Shown: positions 17,299 to 26,336 of the stretch, one piece after another | How positions within the stretch are numbered: the first letter of the stretch is position 1 | Layout: each line of letters opens with the position of its first letter | Origin: Anaerolineales bacterium | Lineage (GTDB): Bacteria; Chloroflexota; Anaerolineae; Anaerolineales; Villigracilaceae | NCBI GenBank assembly: GCA_026928255.1 | Contig: JAIXKJ010000001.1 | Coordinates: 465,943 to 529,942, forward strand | Direction of reading: 5' to 3' | DNA: 64,000 nucleotides | Program-made: the position numbers and the translations under genes | Notes under the pieces: model-generated | What the model was told of the DNA's origin: nothing | Databases searched by the model: none | What the model saw: only the letters and a program-made list of their open reading frames with translations

Positions 17299-18147
17299 AT
17301 GAAATTTCATCTCGACACAGCGGAAGTGTACATCCCCGACGGCGAAGCGGAAGAAGCGGCGTTGACTCGCACGACGCATCTCTGCCTCGCCGCGCATCAA
17401 GACGACATCGAAATTATGGCGGCGCAACCGATCGTCGAATGCTTTCAGCAAAAAGACAAATGGTTTACGGGCGTCGTCGTAACCGACGGGCGCGGCTCTC
17501 CGCGCAATGGCATTTATGAAAATTTCAGCGACGACGAAATGCGTTTGGTGCGTTTCAAAGAACAGCGTAAAGCGGCGTTTGTCGGCGAATTTGCGGCGCA
17601 AGTGATGTTGGACATTCCCAGCAAAATTATCAAGGACGCTTCCAAAAGCGAGCCAGCGGACGATATTGTGAAAATCTTGCGCGCTACGAAACCGAAGGTC
17701 GTTTATACCCACAACCTCGCGGATAAGCACGACACACACGTCGGCGTGGCGTTGCGCGTTATTGAAGCGCTTCGTCAACTGGACGCGGCGGAACGCCCCG
17801 AACGAGTCATCGGTTGCGAAGTTTGGCGCGCGCTGGACTGGACGGTCGACTCTGACAAAGTGGTGATGGATTTATCCAAGCACGAAAATTTGCAATTTGC
17901 TTTACTAGGCGTGTTTGATTCTCAAATCGTCGGCGGCAAACGCTACGATTTGGCTTCGATGGGTCGCCGCCGCGCCAATGCGACGTATTTTGAATCGCAC
18001 GGCGTGGACGACTCGCAAGGGCTTTCTTACGGCGTTGACATGACGGCTTTGATGAACGATCCCAGCCTCGACCCCGTTCAATTCATCGGCGCGTACATGC
18101 AGCGATTTGTTGACGATGTAAATCAACGAATTGGCAAGATGAGTTAA
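17299..18147 (+). CDS. PIG-L (LmbE-like) family deacetylase
   Basis: The 282-residue protein has the zinc-dependent PIG-L/LmbE N-terminus, with AHQDDIEIMA as the (A/H)xxDD metal and catalytic motif, VVTDGRGSPRNG, and the later His-containing segment VVYTHNLADKHDTHVGVAL. Family members remove acetyl groups from N-acetylglucosamine-type substrates such as GlcNAc-inositol. It starts 10 bp after the ROK-like kinase, with AGGAAA before the ATG. Between a sugar kinase and an ABC importer, it points to an N-acetylated amino sugar as the imported substrate. The exact substrate is inferred. Confidence 0.88.
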   Translation: MKFHLDTAEVYIPDGEAEEAALTRTTHLCLAAHQDDIEIMAAQPIVECFQQKDKWFTGVVVTDGRGSPRNGIYENFSDDEMRLVRFKEQRKAAFVGEFAAQVMLDIPSKIIKDASKSEPADDIVKILRATKPKVVYTHNLADKHDTHVGVALRVIEALRQLDAAERPERVIGCEVWRALDWTVDSDKVVMDLSKHENLQFALLGVFDSQIVGGKRYDLASMGRRRANATYFESHGVDDSQGLSYGVDMTALMNDPSLDPVQFIGAYMQRFVDDVNQRIGKMS

Positions 18148-18248
18148 TTTGTCAATTCGCCTGAAAGGAGCGTGATATAGAGAAAATATAAACCTAAGAA
18201 ATCTCGTGAAAAACCGTCTCTATGATTAAACCTATAAGGAGAAGAAAG

Positions 18249-19634
18249 ATGCAAAAGAAACTGTTCGTTTTATTGTCGGTCCTCGTGCTTGCCAGCATGC
18301 TTTTGGCGGCTTGCGGTTCCGCGCCTGTTGCGACGGAAGCCCCTGCGGCGCCTGCCGCCACCGAAGCCGCTCCTGCGGCGACGGAAGCCCCCGCTGCAAC
18401 CGCCGTTCCCGCTCAACCCGACGACAAAGAAGTTACTTTGACGCTCGGCTCTTGGCGCGTGGACGACGTCGCCGCTTGGGAAAAAATTGCCGCCGCTTTC
18501 CATGCGGAATATCCCAATATTACGCTCAAGTTTGACCCGACCAACCCGCCAGATTACAACGCCGCGCTTCGCACTCAACTCGAAACAGGCACCGGCCCCG
18601 ACTTATTCTTCGTCCGCTCGTTCACGGTAGGGCGCGAATTATTTGGAGCGGGTTACATCGCTTCCCTGAAAGATTTGCCCGGTCTGACCGACGCCTTCTC
18701 CGCCTCCGCTTACGCCCCGTGGGCGACGGATTCCGGCGAACCTTATGCCGTTCCCATCTCCGCCGTTTCGCACGGCATTTACTACAACAAAGAACTCTTC
18801 GCCGCGAACGGAATTGAAATTCCGAAGACTTGGGAAGAACTGATGGCGGCTTCCAAGAAATTGCTCGATGCGGGCGTCATTCCCTTTGCGAACGGCACGA
18901 AAGACGCTTGGGACATTAACGAAGTCGTGATGATGCAATTAATCCCCAGCGACATCGGCGGCTACGAAGGACGCATGGCGTATCTAAACGGCGACCGCTG
19001 CTTCAACAGCGACGAAATGGTTGCCGCCTTCCAACAAATCGCGGACTTGCGCCCCTACGTCCCCAGCGGCTTTGAAGCGACCAGCTACTATGACGGACAA
19101 CAACTCTTCGCGCAAGGTTTGGCGGCGATGATGTTCGACGGCTCTTGGAGCATCAACGACTTCAAACGCGATTCCACCGACTTTGAATGGGGCGTCTTCT
19201 ATCCGCCCGCGTTGGCTGGCAAGGACTTGTACGTTACCTTCCACCCCGACGCCGCGATTGGCGCGAACGCCGCCTCCGCGAATTTGGACGCCGCGAAGAC
19301 CTTCCTCGCTTGGTTGGAAACGAACGAATTCAGCGAACTGCTCGGCAACAACATCCCCGGCTTCTTCCCGATGGCGAAAAGCGCCCCCGCTTTGACCGAC
19401 CCGATTGCCAACGACTTCATGTCGTTCAACAATCAAGCCAAAGGCGTGGACATTCGCTTCGTTTGGGAAAAACTGATGGAACCGCCCGCCGGCAGCGTGG
19501 ACGCCTACACCTCCCTCAACAATAACGTGATCGCCGTATTGAAAGGCGTAGAAACCCCGAAAGAAGCCGCCGACGCATTCAACGCGGACGTCGCCGCTTG
19601 GTACGCTCCTTCCGCGGGCTGCATTACGAAGTAA
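18249..19634 (+). CDS. ABC sugar-binding lipoprotein
   Basis: This is the extracellular solute-binding component (family 1) of a carbohydrate ABC importer. The start at 18249 (MQKKLFVLLSV) follows AAGGAG at 18236-18241; an upstream in-frame ATG at 18222 is less likely. A lipoprotein signal peptide ends in LLAACGS, followed by an Ala/Thr/Glu/Pro-rich linker to about residue 60. The mature domain has the usual binding-protein pattern (ITLKFDPTNPPDYNAALRTQ, GTGPDLFFV, MMFDGSWSIN). Two permeases follow after a strong intergenic hairpin. The ligand is unknown; an N-acetylated amino sugar is suggested by neighbouring genes. Confidence 0.93.
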   Translation: MQKKLFVLLSVLVLASMLLAACGSAPVATEAPAAPAATEAAPAATEAPAATAVPAQPDDKEVTLTLGSWRVDDVAAWEKIAAAFHAEYPNITLKFDPTNPPDYNAALRTQLETGTGPDLFFVRSFTVGRELFGAGYIASLKDLPGLTDAFSASAYAPWATDSGEPYAVPISAVSHGIYYNKELFAANGIEIPKTWEELMAASKKLLDAGVIPFANGTKDAWDINEVVMMQLIPSDIGGYEGRMAYLNGDRCFNSDEMVAAFQQIADLRPYVPSGFEATSYYDGQQLFAQGLAAMMFDGSWSINDFKRDSTDFEWGVFYPPALAGKDLYVTFHPDAAIGANAASANLDAAKTFLAWLETNEFSELLGNNIPGFFPMAKSAPALTDPIANDFMSFNNQAKGVDIRFVWEKLMEPPAGSVDAYTSLNNNVIAVLKGVETPKEAADAFNADVAAWYAPSAGCITK

Positions 19635-19654
19635 TTTGTTTTACGCGATATACT

Positions 19655-19683
19655 TGACAGAGACGGTTTTGCCGTCTCTGTCA
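19655..19683 (+). terminator. Intergenic hairpin between binding protein and permeases
   Basis: A perfect 12-bp stem (19655-19666 with 19672-19683) and 5-nt loop lie between the binding-protein stop and the first permease. There is no T run, so it more likely protects or attenuates the upstream mRNA and keeps the binding protein in excess than ends transcription fully. The second ABC locus has a similar hairpin at 55023-55055. Confidence 0.65.
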
Positions 19684-19702
19684 TTTACTACGAGGAGACA
19701 CG

Positions 19703-20662
19703 ATGAGCCAAGCCAATGATTCACAAAAGCGGAAAGCCGGCGTTTTTGACGTAAAAGACCGCCGCCAAACAACGTGGATATTTTTCTTGCTTCCCGCCTT
19801 GCTTGTGTACCTAATCTTTATGGCGATTCCCCTCTTTGACTCGTTGCGCCTCAGCCTATATACCGGAAAAGGCTACACCCCGACGACCTTCGTCGGCTTT
19901 CAAAACTACATCGATTTATTTACAAATCCGCTTTGGCGCGAACGGTTTTTCGGCGCGGTTAAGAACACGACAATTTTTTTCATGATTCACATGTTGGTTC
20001 AAAACACGTTAGGGCTGTTGTTCGCCAACCTTTTATCGCCCAACTTCAAAGGCAGAGAACTTTTTCGCACAATTATTTTTACGCCCGCTACGCTTTCCGT
20101 GTTGGTCGTCGGCTTCTTGTGGACGTTAATCCTTAATCCAAACTGGGGCGCGATCAATAAAATATTAATTAGCGTCGGCTTAAAACAATTCGCGCTTCCA
20201 TGGCTCGGCAGGGAAGGGCTGGCGCTGCCCATTATTTCGCTGACGTCTGCCTGGCAGTGGGTCGGCATGCCGACGGTGATGTTTCTAGCGGGGCTGATGA
20301 ACGTCCCCGAAGAGTTGCTCGAAGCCGCCCGCATTGACGGCGCTTCGGAGTGGGAAATATTTTGGAAGATTAAATTTCCGTTGCTAAAACCGGTCGTCGG
20401 AATCGTTTCCATTCTAACTTTCGTGGACAACTTCAACGCCTTTGACGTCGTTTACGCGATGGCGGGCGCAAAAGGCGAACCGGGCTACTCGACCGATTTG
20501 CTGGCGACGCTTTTTTATCGCACGGGAATCGCGGGCGAACATCCGGTCGGCATCCCCAATATGGGCATGGGCGCGGCAATCGCGGGCGTTACCTTCTTCA
20601 TCTTAATGGCCGGCGTTCTGCTTTGGCTTTATTTATCGCGGCGCGGCGCGGAAGACGTTTAA
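19703..20662 (+). CDS. ABC sugar transporter permease (MalF/UgpA-like)
   Basis: The 319-residue membrane protein has about six transmembrane helices and the permease coupling loop EAARIDGASEWEIFWKI, which contacts the ATPase. CGAGGAG precedes the ATG. It pairs with the next gene to form the membrane channel of the importer. No ATPase is encoded in this operon; the MsmX/UgpC-like ATPase at 56468-57568 is the likely energiser, by analogy with shared ATPases in other bacteria. Confidence 0.93.
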   Translation: MSQANDSQKRKAGVFDVKDRRQTTWIFFLLPALLVYLIFMAIPLFDSLRLSLYTGKGYTPTTFVGFQNYIDLFTNPLWRERFFGAVKNTTIFFMIHMLVQNTLGLLFANLLSPNFKGRELFRTIIFTPATLSVLVVGFLWTLILNPNWGAINKILISVGLKQFALPWLGREGLALPIISLTSAWQWVGMPTVMFLAGLMNVPEELLEAARIDGASEWEIFWKIKFPLLKPVVGIVSILTFVDNFNAFDVVYAMAGAKGEPGYSTDLLATLFYRTGIAGEHPVGIPNMGMGAAIAGVTFFILMAGVLLWLYLSRRGAEDV

Positions 20663-20677
20663 CGGGAGGAACAAACA

Positions 20678-21502
20678 ATGTCGAAAAAAGCGAATTCAAT
20701 CATCACTTATATCGTTCTGACGGTTTGGTCTGCAATCGTCCTCTTTCCGCTATGGACATTAATTATCAATTCCTTTAAGCCGCAGAAAGAAATCTTCAAA
20801 GACCCGTTCGGCTTTCCAAAAAACTTTACCTTCGACGGCTACATCGAAGCGTGGAAAAACGGGCGTTTTGATATTTATTTCATCAATACATTAATCGTAA
20901 CGACTTTATCGTTGATTTTAATTTTATGGATCGGATCGATGGCGGCGTACGCGCTTGCCAAATGGAAGTCGCCGCTTTCCAACTTTTTATATATTTTCTT
21001 CATCGCGGGCTTGATGATCCCCATTCGCTTAGGCACGATTGATTTAGTCCGCTTGATTAAAGCGCTGGGACTGCAAGACACCATTTGGAGTCTCATCCCC
21101 ATCTATGTGGCGATGGGAATGCCAATCGCTACTTTTGTTTTGACCGCCTTCATCAAAGAATTGCCCGAAGAAATGTTTGAAGCCGCCCGCATTGACGGCG
21201 CTTCGGAGTGGCAAATTTACAGCGTGGTTACCGTTCCGCTGTTGCGCCCGGCGTTGGCGACGGTGGCAATCTTTAACATGATCAAAATTTGGAACGACTT
21301 CTGGTTTCCGCTGGTTTTCATCCGCTCCGAAAAAGCGCGGACGGTGGCGCTGGGCGTCTCGCTGCTCTTTGGTCAATACCGCACCGACTGGACGCGCGCG
21401 CTCGCCGTCCTTTCGCTGGCGGCGATTCCGCTTCTAATTTTATACGTCTTGTTGTCGCGCGAGTTTATCAAAGGTCTAACCGCAGGCGCGGTGAAAGGGT
21501 AA
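20678..21502 (+). CDS. ABC sugar transporter permease (MalG/UgpE-like)
   Basis: The 274-residue protein has about six membrane helices and the EAA loop EAARIDGASEWQIYSVV, and ends with the family pattern SREFIKGLTAGAVKG. GGGAGGAA lies upstream of the ATG, 15 bp after the MalF-like gene. It is the second half of the translocation pore. Confidence 0.93.
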   Translation: MSKKANSIITYIVLTVWSAIVLFPLWTLIINSFKPQKEIFKDPFGFPKNFTFDGYIEAWKNGRFDIYFINTLIVTTLSLILILWIGSMAAYALAKWKSPLSNFLYIFFIAGLMIPIRLGTIDLVRLIKALGLQDTIWSLIPIYVAMGMPIATFVLTAFIKELPEEMFEAARIDGASEWQIYSVVTVPLLRPALATVAIFNMIKIWNDFWFPLVFIRSEKARTVALGVSLLFGQYRTDWTRALAVLSLAAIPLLILYVLLSREFIKGLTAGAVKG

Positions 21503-21505
21503 TGC

Positions 21506-22543
21506 GTGAGCCTCTATTCTGAAATCAACGAACAGCCGCAGCGAATAAAAGCGCTGCTGACCTCGCAGAGAAAAACCGTCGAACGAGTCGCCGCCGAAAT
21601 TCGGAAGAGCGGCGTTCAATCCGTTTTTCTCGCCGCGCGCGGCACGTCGGATAACGCGGGACGATACGCGCAATACCTTTGGGGCGCGCGCAACGGGTTG
21701 CCGCTCGCGCTTGCCGCGCCTTCGCTTTTCACTTATTACAAACAGCCGCCCAACGTGAAGAACGCGCTAGTCGTCGGCATTTCGCAATCGGGAAAATCGC
21801 CGGACATTGTCAGCGTGTTGGAAGAATGCCGCCGACAGGGCAATTTGACCTTGGCCGTTACCAACGAACCGAACTCGCCGCTCGCTCAAACCTCCGATTT
21901 TGTGCTGGACATTCAAGCGGGCGCGGAGAAAGCCGTCGCCGCCACAAAAACGTACACGACGGAATTAATGGCGGTTGCCATGCTCTCCGCCGCGTTGAGC
22001 GAAAATAAAAAAATGTGGCAAGACTTGGCGAAACTTCCAAAGTGGATGAGCGAAGCGCTGACGCTGGACGACTTCATCGCGCAAGCCGCGCAACGCTATC
22101 GTTATATGGATCGCGCTGTCGTCTTAGGGCGCGGGTTTAATTACTGCTCCGCGTTTGAGTGGGCGTTGAAATTAAAAGAATTGACTTACGTTTACGCAGA
22201 ACCGTATTCCGCCGCTGACTTCGCGCACGGACCGATTGCCATGTTAGACAGCGGCTCGCCCGTCTTTGCCTTTGCGCCGAAAGGAAAAGTCTTCGATTCA
22301 ATGTTGGAAATGTTGCGGCGTTTGCGCGAACAAATTTCGGCGGAATTAATCGTAATCTCAAACGACAAACGCGCTTTATCGCTGGCGCAGACGCCGTTGA
22401 AAATTCCCGTGGACGCGCCCGAATGGCTTTCCCCGCTAATTGGCATTTTGCCCGCGCAACTCTTCGCCTATCACCTGACGCGCGCCAAAGGCTACGACAC
22501 CGAACAGCCGCGCAGCATCCGAAAAGTAACCGAAACCAAATAG
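21506..22543 (+). CDS. SIS-domain sugar-phosphate isomerase/deaminase (GlmS C-domain/AgaS-like)
   Basis: The protein contains two SIS domains as in the isomerase half of GlmS: FLAARGTSDNAGRYAQY, ISQSGKSPDIVSVL, and KLKELTYVYAEPYSAADFAHGPIAM, followed by a C-terminal LTRAKGYDTEQPRSIRKVTET segment. Such stand-alone proteins act on glucosamine-6-phosphate, N-acetylgalactosamine phosphate or fructosamine phosphates. The start is GTG at 21506, 3 bp after the permease stop; an ATG at 21502 is in another frame. As the last gene of the operon it would convert the phosphorylated, deacetylated amino sugar to a glycolytic intermediate. The direction and substrate are inferred. Confidence 0.88.
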   Translation: MSLYSEINEQPQRIKALLTSQRKTVERVAAEIRKSGVQSVFLAARGTSDNAGRYAQYLWGARNGLPLALAAPSLFTYYKQPPNVKNALVVGISQSGKSPDIVSVLEECRRQGNLTLAVTNEPNSPLAQTSDFVLDIQAGAEKAVAATKTYTTELMAVAMLSAALSENKKMWQDLAKLPKWMSEALTLDDFIAQAAQRYRYMDRAVVLGRGFNYCSAFEWALKLKELTYVYAEPYSAADFAHGPIAMLDSGSPVFAFAPKGKVFDSMLEMLRRLREQISAELIVISNDKRALSLAQTPLKIPVDAPEWLSPLIGILPAQLFAYHLTRAKGYDTEQPRSIRKVTETK

Positions 22544-22567
22544 AGCGGAATTTCCGCTCTATTCTTT
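22541..22567 (+). terminator. Intrinsic terminator of the amino-sugar operon
   Basis: TAGAGCGGAA and TTCCGCTCTA form a 10-bp stem (22541-22561) with almost no loop, followed by TTCTTTT. It begins at the SIS gene's own stop codon. Confidence 0.8.
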
Positions 22568-22638
22568 TCCTATCTTAAAGAATCTTCTCTGACAGCGGAA
22601 ATAAGCGATAATGCAAAAAAAGATGGAGGCTGCGCCCG

Positions 22639-23607
22639 ATGCGTATCTGCTTGTTGACCGATGAAGAAAGTTCGGAGTTCGACCCGTCCCCCTATTTGAA
22701 AGGCTACGATTGGGAGATGATTACCATGCAGTCTCCGCCTTTTGAGCAAATTCAAAAATTGGCTCAAAGCGGCAAGCATGATGTTTATTTGAACATCTGC
22801 GAAGGCTACGAATTTGAAGACGAAGAAGATGAGGAACAAGGCTACAACGCGATTGAAGTTGTCGAGGCTTTGGAACAATTTCGTTTGGCGTTCACCGGCG
22901 CGGATTCAAAATGCTTTGACCCGACCCGCGAAGAAATGCAATCCGCCGCCGACGCAAACGGAATCGGATTTGCAAAAGGCTATCGCGTCCACAACGTCGA
23001 AGAGGCGGAGCGGCTGGCGAAAAATCTGCGTTACCCGATTATGGTCAAACATCCGCAAAGTTACGGCAGTCGCGGCATGTTCAAAGAATCTCGAACCGAA
23101 ACGCTGGAACAGACCTTAACGCAAGTAAAAAGAATTTGCGAAGAATTTGGCGCGGCGCGAATGGAAGAGTTCATCGTCGGCAAAGAATTTAACGTGTTGA
23201 TTGCCGACAATCCCGACGACTTGACGGACCCGTTTGTTTATCCGCCCGCCGAGTTGATCTTCCCTTCGGGCGAAGAATTTTGGCACACAGGCATAAAGTG
23301 GGATTACGCGATTCCCTTTGATTTCAAAGAAGTCGTCGAACCCGGCTTGCGGCGCAGACTTCAAGAGATGGGCAAGGGCATGTTTCAAGCGCTAGGCGTC
23401 AGCGGCTATGGACGTTGCGACATTCGCATGAACGACAAAGGCGAGTTGTTTATTTTGGAAATCAACCCGAACCCGGCCATTATGCTTCCGCCTGAGGAAT
23501 ACGGTCCTGCGGATTATATGATTTTGTACGACGAAGGCGGCTATCGCGGATTCTTCGACCGAATTTTCGCTTCCGCATTTTTGCGTCGAAAGATGCGGGC
23601 GGAATAA
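22639..23607 (+). CDS. D-alanine-D-alanine ligase-like ATP-grasp protein
   Basis: The 322-residue protein is an ATP-grasp carboxylate-amine ligase. Visible signatures are VYLNICEGYE near the N-terminus, the ATP-binding segments YPIMVKHPQSYGSRGM and MEEFIVGKEFNVLI, and the Mg-binding FILEINPNPAIMLP. The acidic stretch FEDEEDEEQGYN at about 56-67 is unusual. Family members ligate D-alanine, amino acids or similar. It is a single gene between terminators and not in a cell-wall cluster, so it should not be called Ddl; its substrate is unknown. Confidence 0.82.
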   Translation: MRICLLTDEESSEFDPSPYLKGYDWEMITMQSPPFEQIQKLAQSGKHDVYLNICEGYEFEDEEDEEQGYNAIEVVEALEQFRLAFTGADSKCFDPTREEMQSAADANGIGFAKGYRVHNVEEAERLAKNLRYPIMVKHPQSYGSRGMFKESRTETLEQTLTQVKRICEEFGAARMEEFIVGKEFNVLIADNPDDLTDPFVYPPAELIFPSGEEFWHTGIKWDYAIPFDFKEVVEPGLRRRLQEMGKGMFQALGVSGYGRCDIRMNDKGELFILEINPNPAIMLPPEEYGPADYMILYDEGGYRGFFDRIFASAFLRRKMRAE

Positions 23608-23660
23608 AATAAATTGCGCGGCGGCTTAAGGTACAATCCTTTGAGTTAAAGGAATTGCCA

Positions 23661-24281
23661 ATGCGTAGTTTTTTCAAGAAAAAACCCAATATTTTTATTA
23701 CCTTAATGCACGATCAAGCAACGTTGACTCTCGAAGGCATGGAAGCGTTGGTTCGTTACATGACCGAGAGCAACCCCGCCGACGCCGCTTTGCTTGCAAA
23801 AAGAGAAGAAGAAGCCGACGAAGTTCGCCGCATTTTTATTGACGAGTTGAACCGCACCTTCATCACGCCTTTTGACCGCGAAGATTTATTCGCGCTTTCG
23901 CGCACCATTGACGACGTTCTCGATTACGCTTACTCCACCGTCAGCGAGATGGATATTTTGAAAGTCGAGCCGACTTCTTACATGAGAAGGATGGCGTCGC
24001 TTTTGCGCGACGCGGCGCACGAATTGTTGATGGCGGTAGATCGCTTGGAAAATAATCCGCGCGTTTCGACGGAACACGCGCAACGCGCCAAAGCGTTGGA
24101 AAACCGCGTGGAAGGCGTGTACCGCGAAGCGATTGCGGATTTATTCAGCGACGTGGAAGATATTCAGCACGTCATCGCCATGTTGAAAATGCGCGAGGTC
24201 TATCGTCATTTAAGCAACGCCGCCGACCGAGGCGACGAAGCCGCGAACGTCATCGCCGACATTGTCGTCAAAATTACTTAA
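23661..24281 (+). CDS. DUF47 / PhoU-like regulator of phosphate transport
   Basis: This 206-residue, almost entirely helical protein (MRSFFKKKPNIFITLMHDQ, then EEADEVRRIFIDELNRTFITPFDREDLFALS) is a member of the DUF47 family, related to PhoU and nearly always paired with PiT transporters. The ATG at 23661 follows AAAGGA at 23648-23653; a TTG six bases earlier is less likely. The PiT gene starts 2 bp after its stop. It probably regulates that transporter; the mechanism is not known from sequence. Confidence 0.88.
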   Translation: MRSFFKKKPNIFITLMHDQATLTLEGMEALVRYMTESNPADAALLAKREEEADEVRRIFIDELNRTFITPFDREDLFALSRTIDDVLDYAYSTVSEMDILKVEPTSYMRRMASLLRDAAHELLMAVDRLENNPRVSTEHAQRAKALENRVEGVYREAIADLFSDVEDIQHVIAMLKMREVYRHLSNAADRGDEAANVIADIVVKIT

Positions 24282-24283
24282 CT

Positions 24284-25267
24284 ATGAACTTCATTCTCAT
24301 TGCCGTCGTCGTGTTGGCGCTTTCTTTTGGATTCTTGAACGGGGCGCACACGTCGCGGAATATGGTCTCCACGATTATTTCGTCGCGCGCGTTTTCGCCG
24401 TCGGTGGCGTTGGGCGTTACCGCGCTGTCGGAGTTTGTCGGTCCCTTTATTTTTGGCGCGGCGGTCGCCGAAACCATCGGGCGCGACATTGTGATTTCCA
24501 GCGCCGTCAACGACCGAGTCATGTTGGCGGCGTTAGCCAGCGCCGTAACTTGGAATATCGTTACTTGGTTCTTTCATCTGCCTAGCACGTCTTCGCACGC
24601 GCTGTTAGGCGGTTTGCTCGGCGCGGCGCTGATGCGTTCGGGCGCGGCGGCGATTCAAGCGGCGGGGTTGATTAAGACGCTGCTCTTCCTCTTTATTTCC
24701 CCTATCATTGGAATGCTTTTCGGTTTCGTCATCTTTCGCTTAATCGTCGAGTTAAGTCGCAAAGCGACGCCGCGCATTAACACTTTTTTCAAAAAAGCGC
24801 AGTTGATTACAACCATCGCGTTGGGGCTAAGTCACGGCACAAACGACGGACAAAAAAGCATGGGGATTATCGTTCTAGCGTTGATGGCGAGCGGCTACCT
24901 TTCGTCGTTCGTCATTCCGCTTTGGGTGATTATTCTATGCGCGGCGGCGTTTGCCTTAGGCACGCTGGTCGGCGGCTGGAAGTTGATTCACACCGTCGGC
25001 GGAATTTTGTTTTATAAGATTCGCCCGATAGACGGCTTTGCGACTCAGTTGGCTTCGTCTATTGTTATTCTTGGCTCGTCGCTTCTCGGCGGTCCCGTCA
25101 GCGCGACGCAAGTCATTAACACGTCTATTATGGGCGTCGGCATGGCGGAACGAGTCAGCAAAGTGCGCTGGCATGTGGCGCAGGATATTATCGCGGCGTG
25201 GTTGCTGACGATACCCGCCACGTCCGCGTTGGCGGCGGCGCTTTATTGGCTGATTGCGCGGCTGTAA
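24284..25267 (+). CDS. pit: Low-affinity inorganic phosphate transporter (PiT family)
   Basis: The 327-residue membrane protein has two inverted PiT repeats. The first signature is degenerate (FGFLNGAHTSRNMVSTI, where typical members have GANDxAN), and the second is GLSHGTNDGQKSMGII. About eight to ten hydrophobic helices are seen. It is coupled to the DUF47 gene with a 2-bp gap. Such transporters use H+ or Na+ with phosphate or metal phosphate. It is convergent with the lipoprotein gene, whose stop lies 6 bp away. Confidence 0.9.
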   Translation: MNFILIAVVVLALSFGFLNGAHTSRNMVSTIISSRAFSPSVALGVTALSEFVGPFIFGAAVAETIGRDIVISSAVNDRVMLAALASAVTWNIVTWFFHLPSTSSHALLGGLLGAALMRSGAAAIQAAGLIKTLLFLFISPIIGMLFGFVIFRLIVELSRKATPRINTFFKKAQLITTIALGLSHGTNDGQKSMGIIVLALMASGYLSSFVIPLWVIILCAAAFALGTLVGGWKLIHTVGGILFYKIRPIDGFATQLASSIVILGSSLLGGPVSATQVINTSIMGVGMAERVSKVRWHVAQDIIAAWLLTIPATSALAAALYWLIARL

Positions 25268-25273
25268 ATTTTC

Positions 25274-26032
25274 TTAACGCGAACAAACTTGATCGGTCAT
25301 TTGTTGCGAAGCGTGGGGAAAATAAGTCGCAAAAAAATGAAAATAAGAATCCTTTTTGATTCCCTTTACATCCGCGCTGAGGGTGATGGACGCGCTCGCT
25401 GTGTCCGCTTTGAATTTTCCTTGTCGCAAAATTGAAAAACTTTGATCCGCCGCCGCTTCCCACAAGCGGACTTTGTCTTGAAATAAAGTTTGCAGAGCGC
25501 CTTGTTCTTCTTCGCCTTCTTTGAAATTTGCCGCTTGCAAAATATACTCGTACCCGTAACCCGAATGAATCAACGGAATCGCCCCTCCCGTTTCGGGGTT
25601 GTTGTCAACATCTATGGCGACGCCCCAAGCGATTTCCGTCGCGCCGTAATCTAAAACGTCGCGGTTGATGACGAGTTGGTCGGGCAGCCAATTCATCGTC
25701 AAGGTAACAAAAAGTTTTCCGCCGCTCATTTTGGTTTCGGCGCTGAGGATGTCAATTTGACCGGGCAGCGATCCGTTAGGCGGACTAATAACCGTCTCGC
25801 CAAGTTGACAAGTCGGCGGCGGCGTTTCCTCGACGAATGGAGTCGGCGTCGCCGAAGCGCCGACATTAAGCGGAAACGTCGGTGCGGGAGTTTTCGTCTT
25901 TGGCGGGCGAGTCGGCATTTGCGGCGCGGGCGTGAAACTCGGCAACGGCGTCGGCGGCGGAGGCGCGAAGACGCGACAGCCCGTCAACATAAAACTTAAT
26001 AATCCAATCCATAAAAAAAATTTATAAGTCAT
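25274..26032 (-). CDS. Hypothetical lipoprotein with Pro/Thr-rich linker
   Basis: The 252-residue protein has a lipoprotein signal (FFLWIGLLSFMLTGCRV, lipobox LTGC) followed by a Pro/Thr-rich stretch to about residue 70, then a beta-rich domain (FVTLTMNWLPDQLVINRDVLDYG, WGVAIDVDNNPETGG). The domain somewhat recalls secreted carbohydrate-binding or DOMON-like folds because of IDVDNNPETGG, but I do not recognise it. It is probably anchored on the outer face of the membrane. It has no operon partner. Confidence 0.75.
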   Translation of the reverse strand: MTYKFFLWIGLLSFMLTGCRVFAPPPPTPLPSFTPAPQMPTRPPKTKTPAPTFPLNVGASATPTPFVEETPPPTCQLGETVISPPNGSLPGQIDILSAETKMSGGKLFVTLTMNWLPDQLVINRDVLDYGATEIAWGVAIDVDNNPETGGAIPLIHSGYGYEYILQAANFKEGEEEQGALQTLFQDKVRLWEAAADQSFSILRQGKFKADTASASITLSADVKGIKKDSYFHFFATYFPHASQQMTDQVCSR

Positions 26033-26066
26033 TCACAATGTCCATTTTTCTAATTTTATCTGAAAG

Positions 26067-26217
26067 ATTGCGTAAATGCTCTGTTGTAATGACTGCAAAA
26101 AAACATATTTTTGTCGTTGCGAGCCGCTGAAAGCGGCGAAGCAATCTCTACGATTTGCAAAAAGACTGCTTCGCTTCGCTCGCAGCGACAGTGTTCGCAA
26201 CAGAGCATTGCGTAAAT
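26067..26217. mobile_element. MITE-like non-coding element with 11-bp target duplication
   Basis: The sequence ATTGCGTAAAT occurs as an exact direct repeat at 26067-26077 and 26207-26217. Between them lies about 129 bp beginning GCTCTGTTG and ending CAACAGAGC, perfect 9-bp terminal inverted repeats that continue imperfectly for about 19 bp. Inside it is a second inverted pair (TGTCGTTGCGAGC and GCTCGCAGCGACA, one mismatch) that contains the GAAGCAATCTC motif seen in dispersed repeats of many bacteria. There is no coding capacity. Together this looks like a miniature inverted-repeat element with a target-site duplication. The rest of 26033-26336 is A+T-rich and shows no gene. Confidence 0.72.
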
Positions 26218-26336
26218 AATATTTAATAAAAATATAATAAATATTATGATAAGATTGCCTTCGTGCAATTTACGCTCTCTTAATAAAATCGCCAAAATTT
26301 TGGCGCAAACAATATGAAAAAAGAGGATTGCAAAAG

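Noticed and set aside
26211..26336. SAM or cobalamin riboswitch in the metE leader
   Set aside because: The leader is short and A+T-rich, and neither the SAM-I core nor a B12 box is visible.
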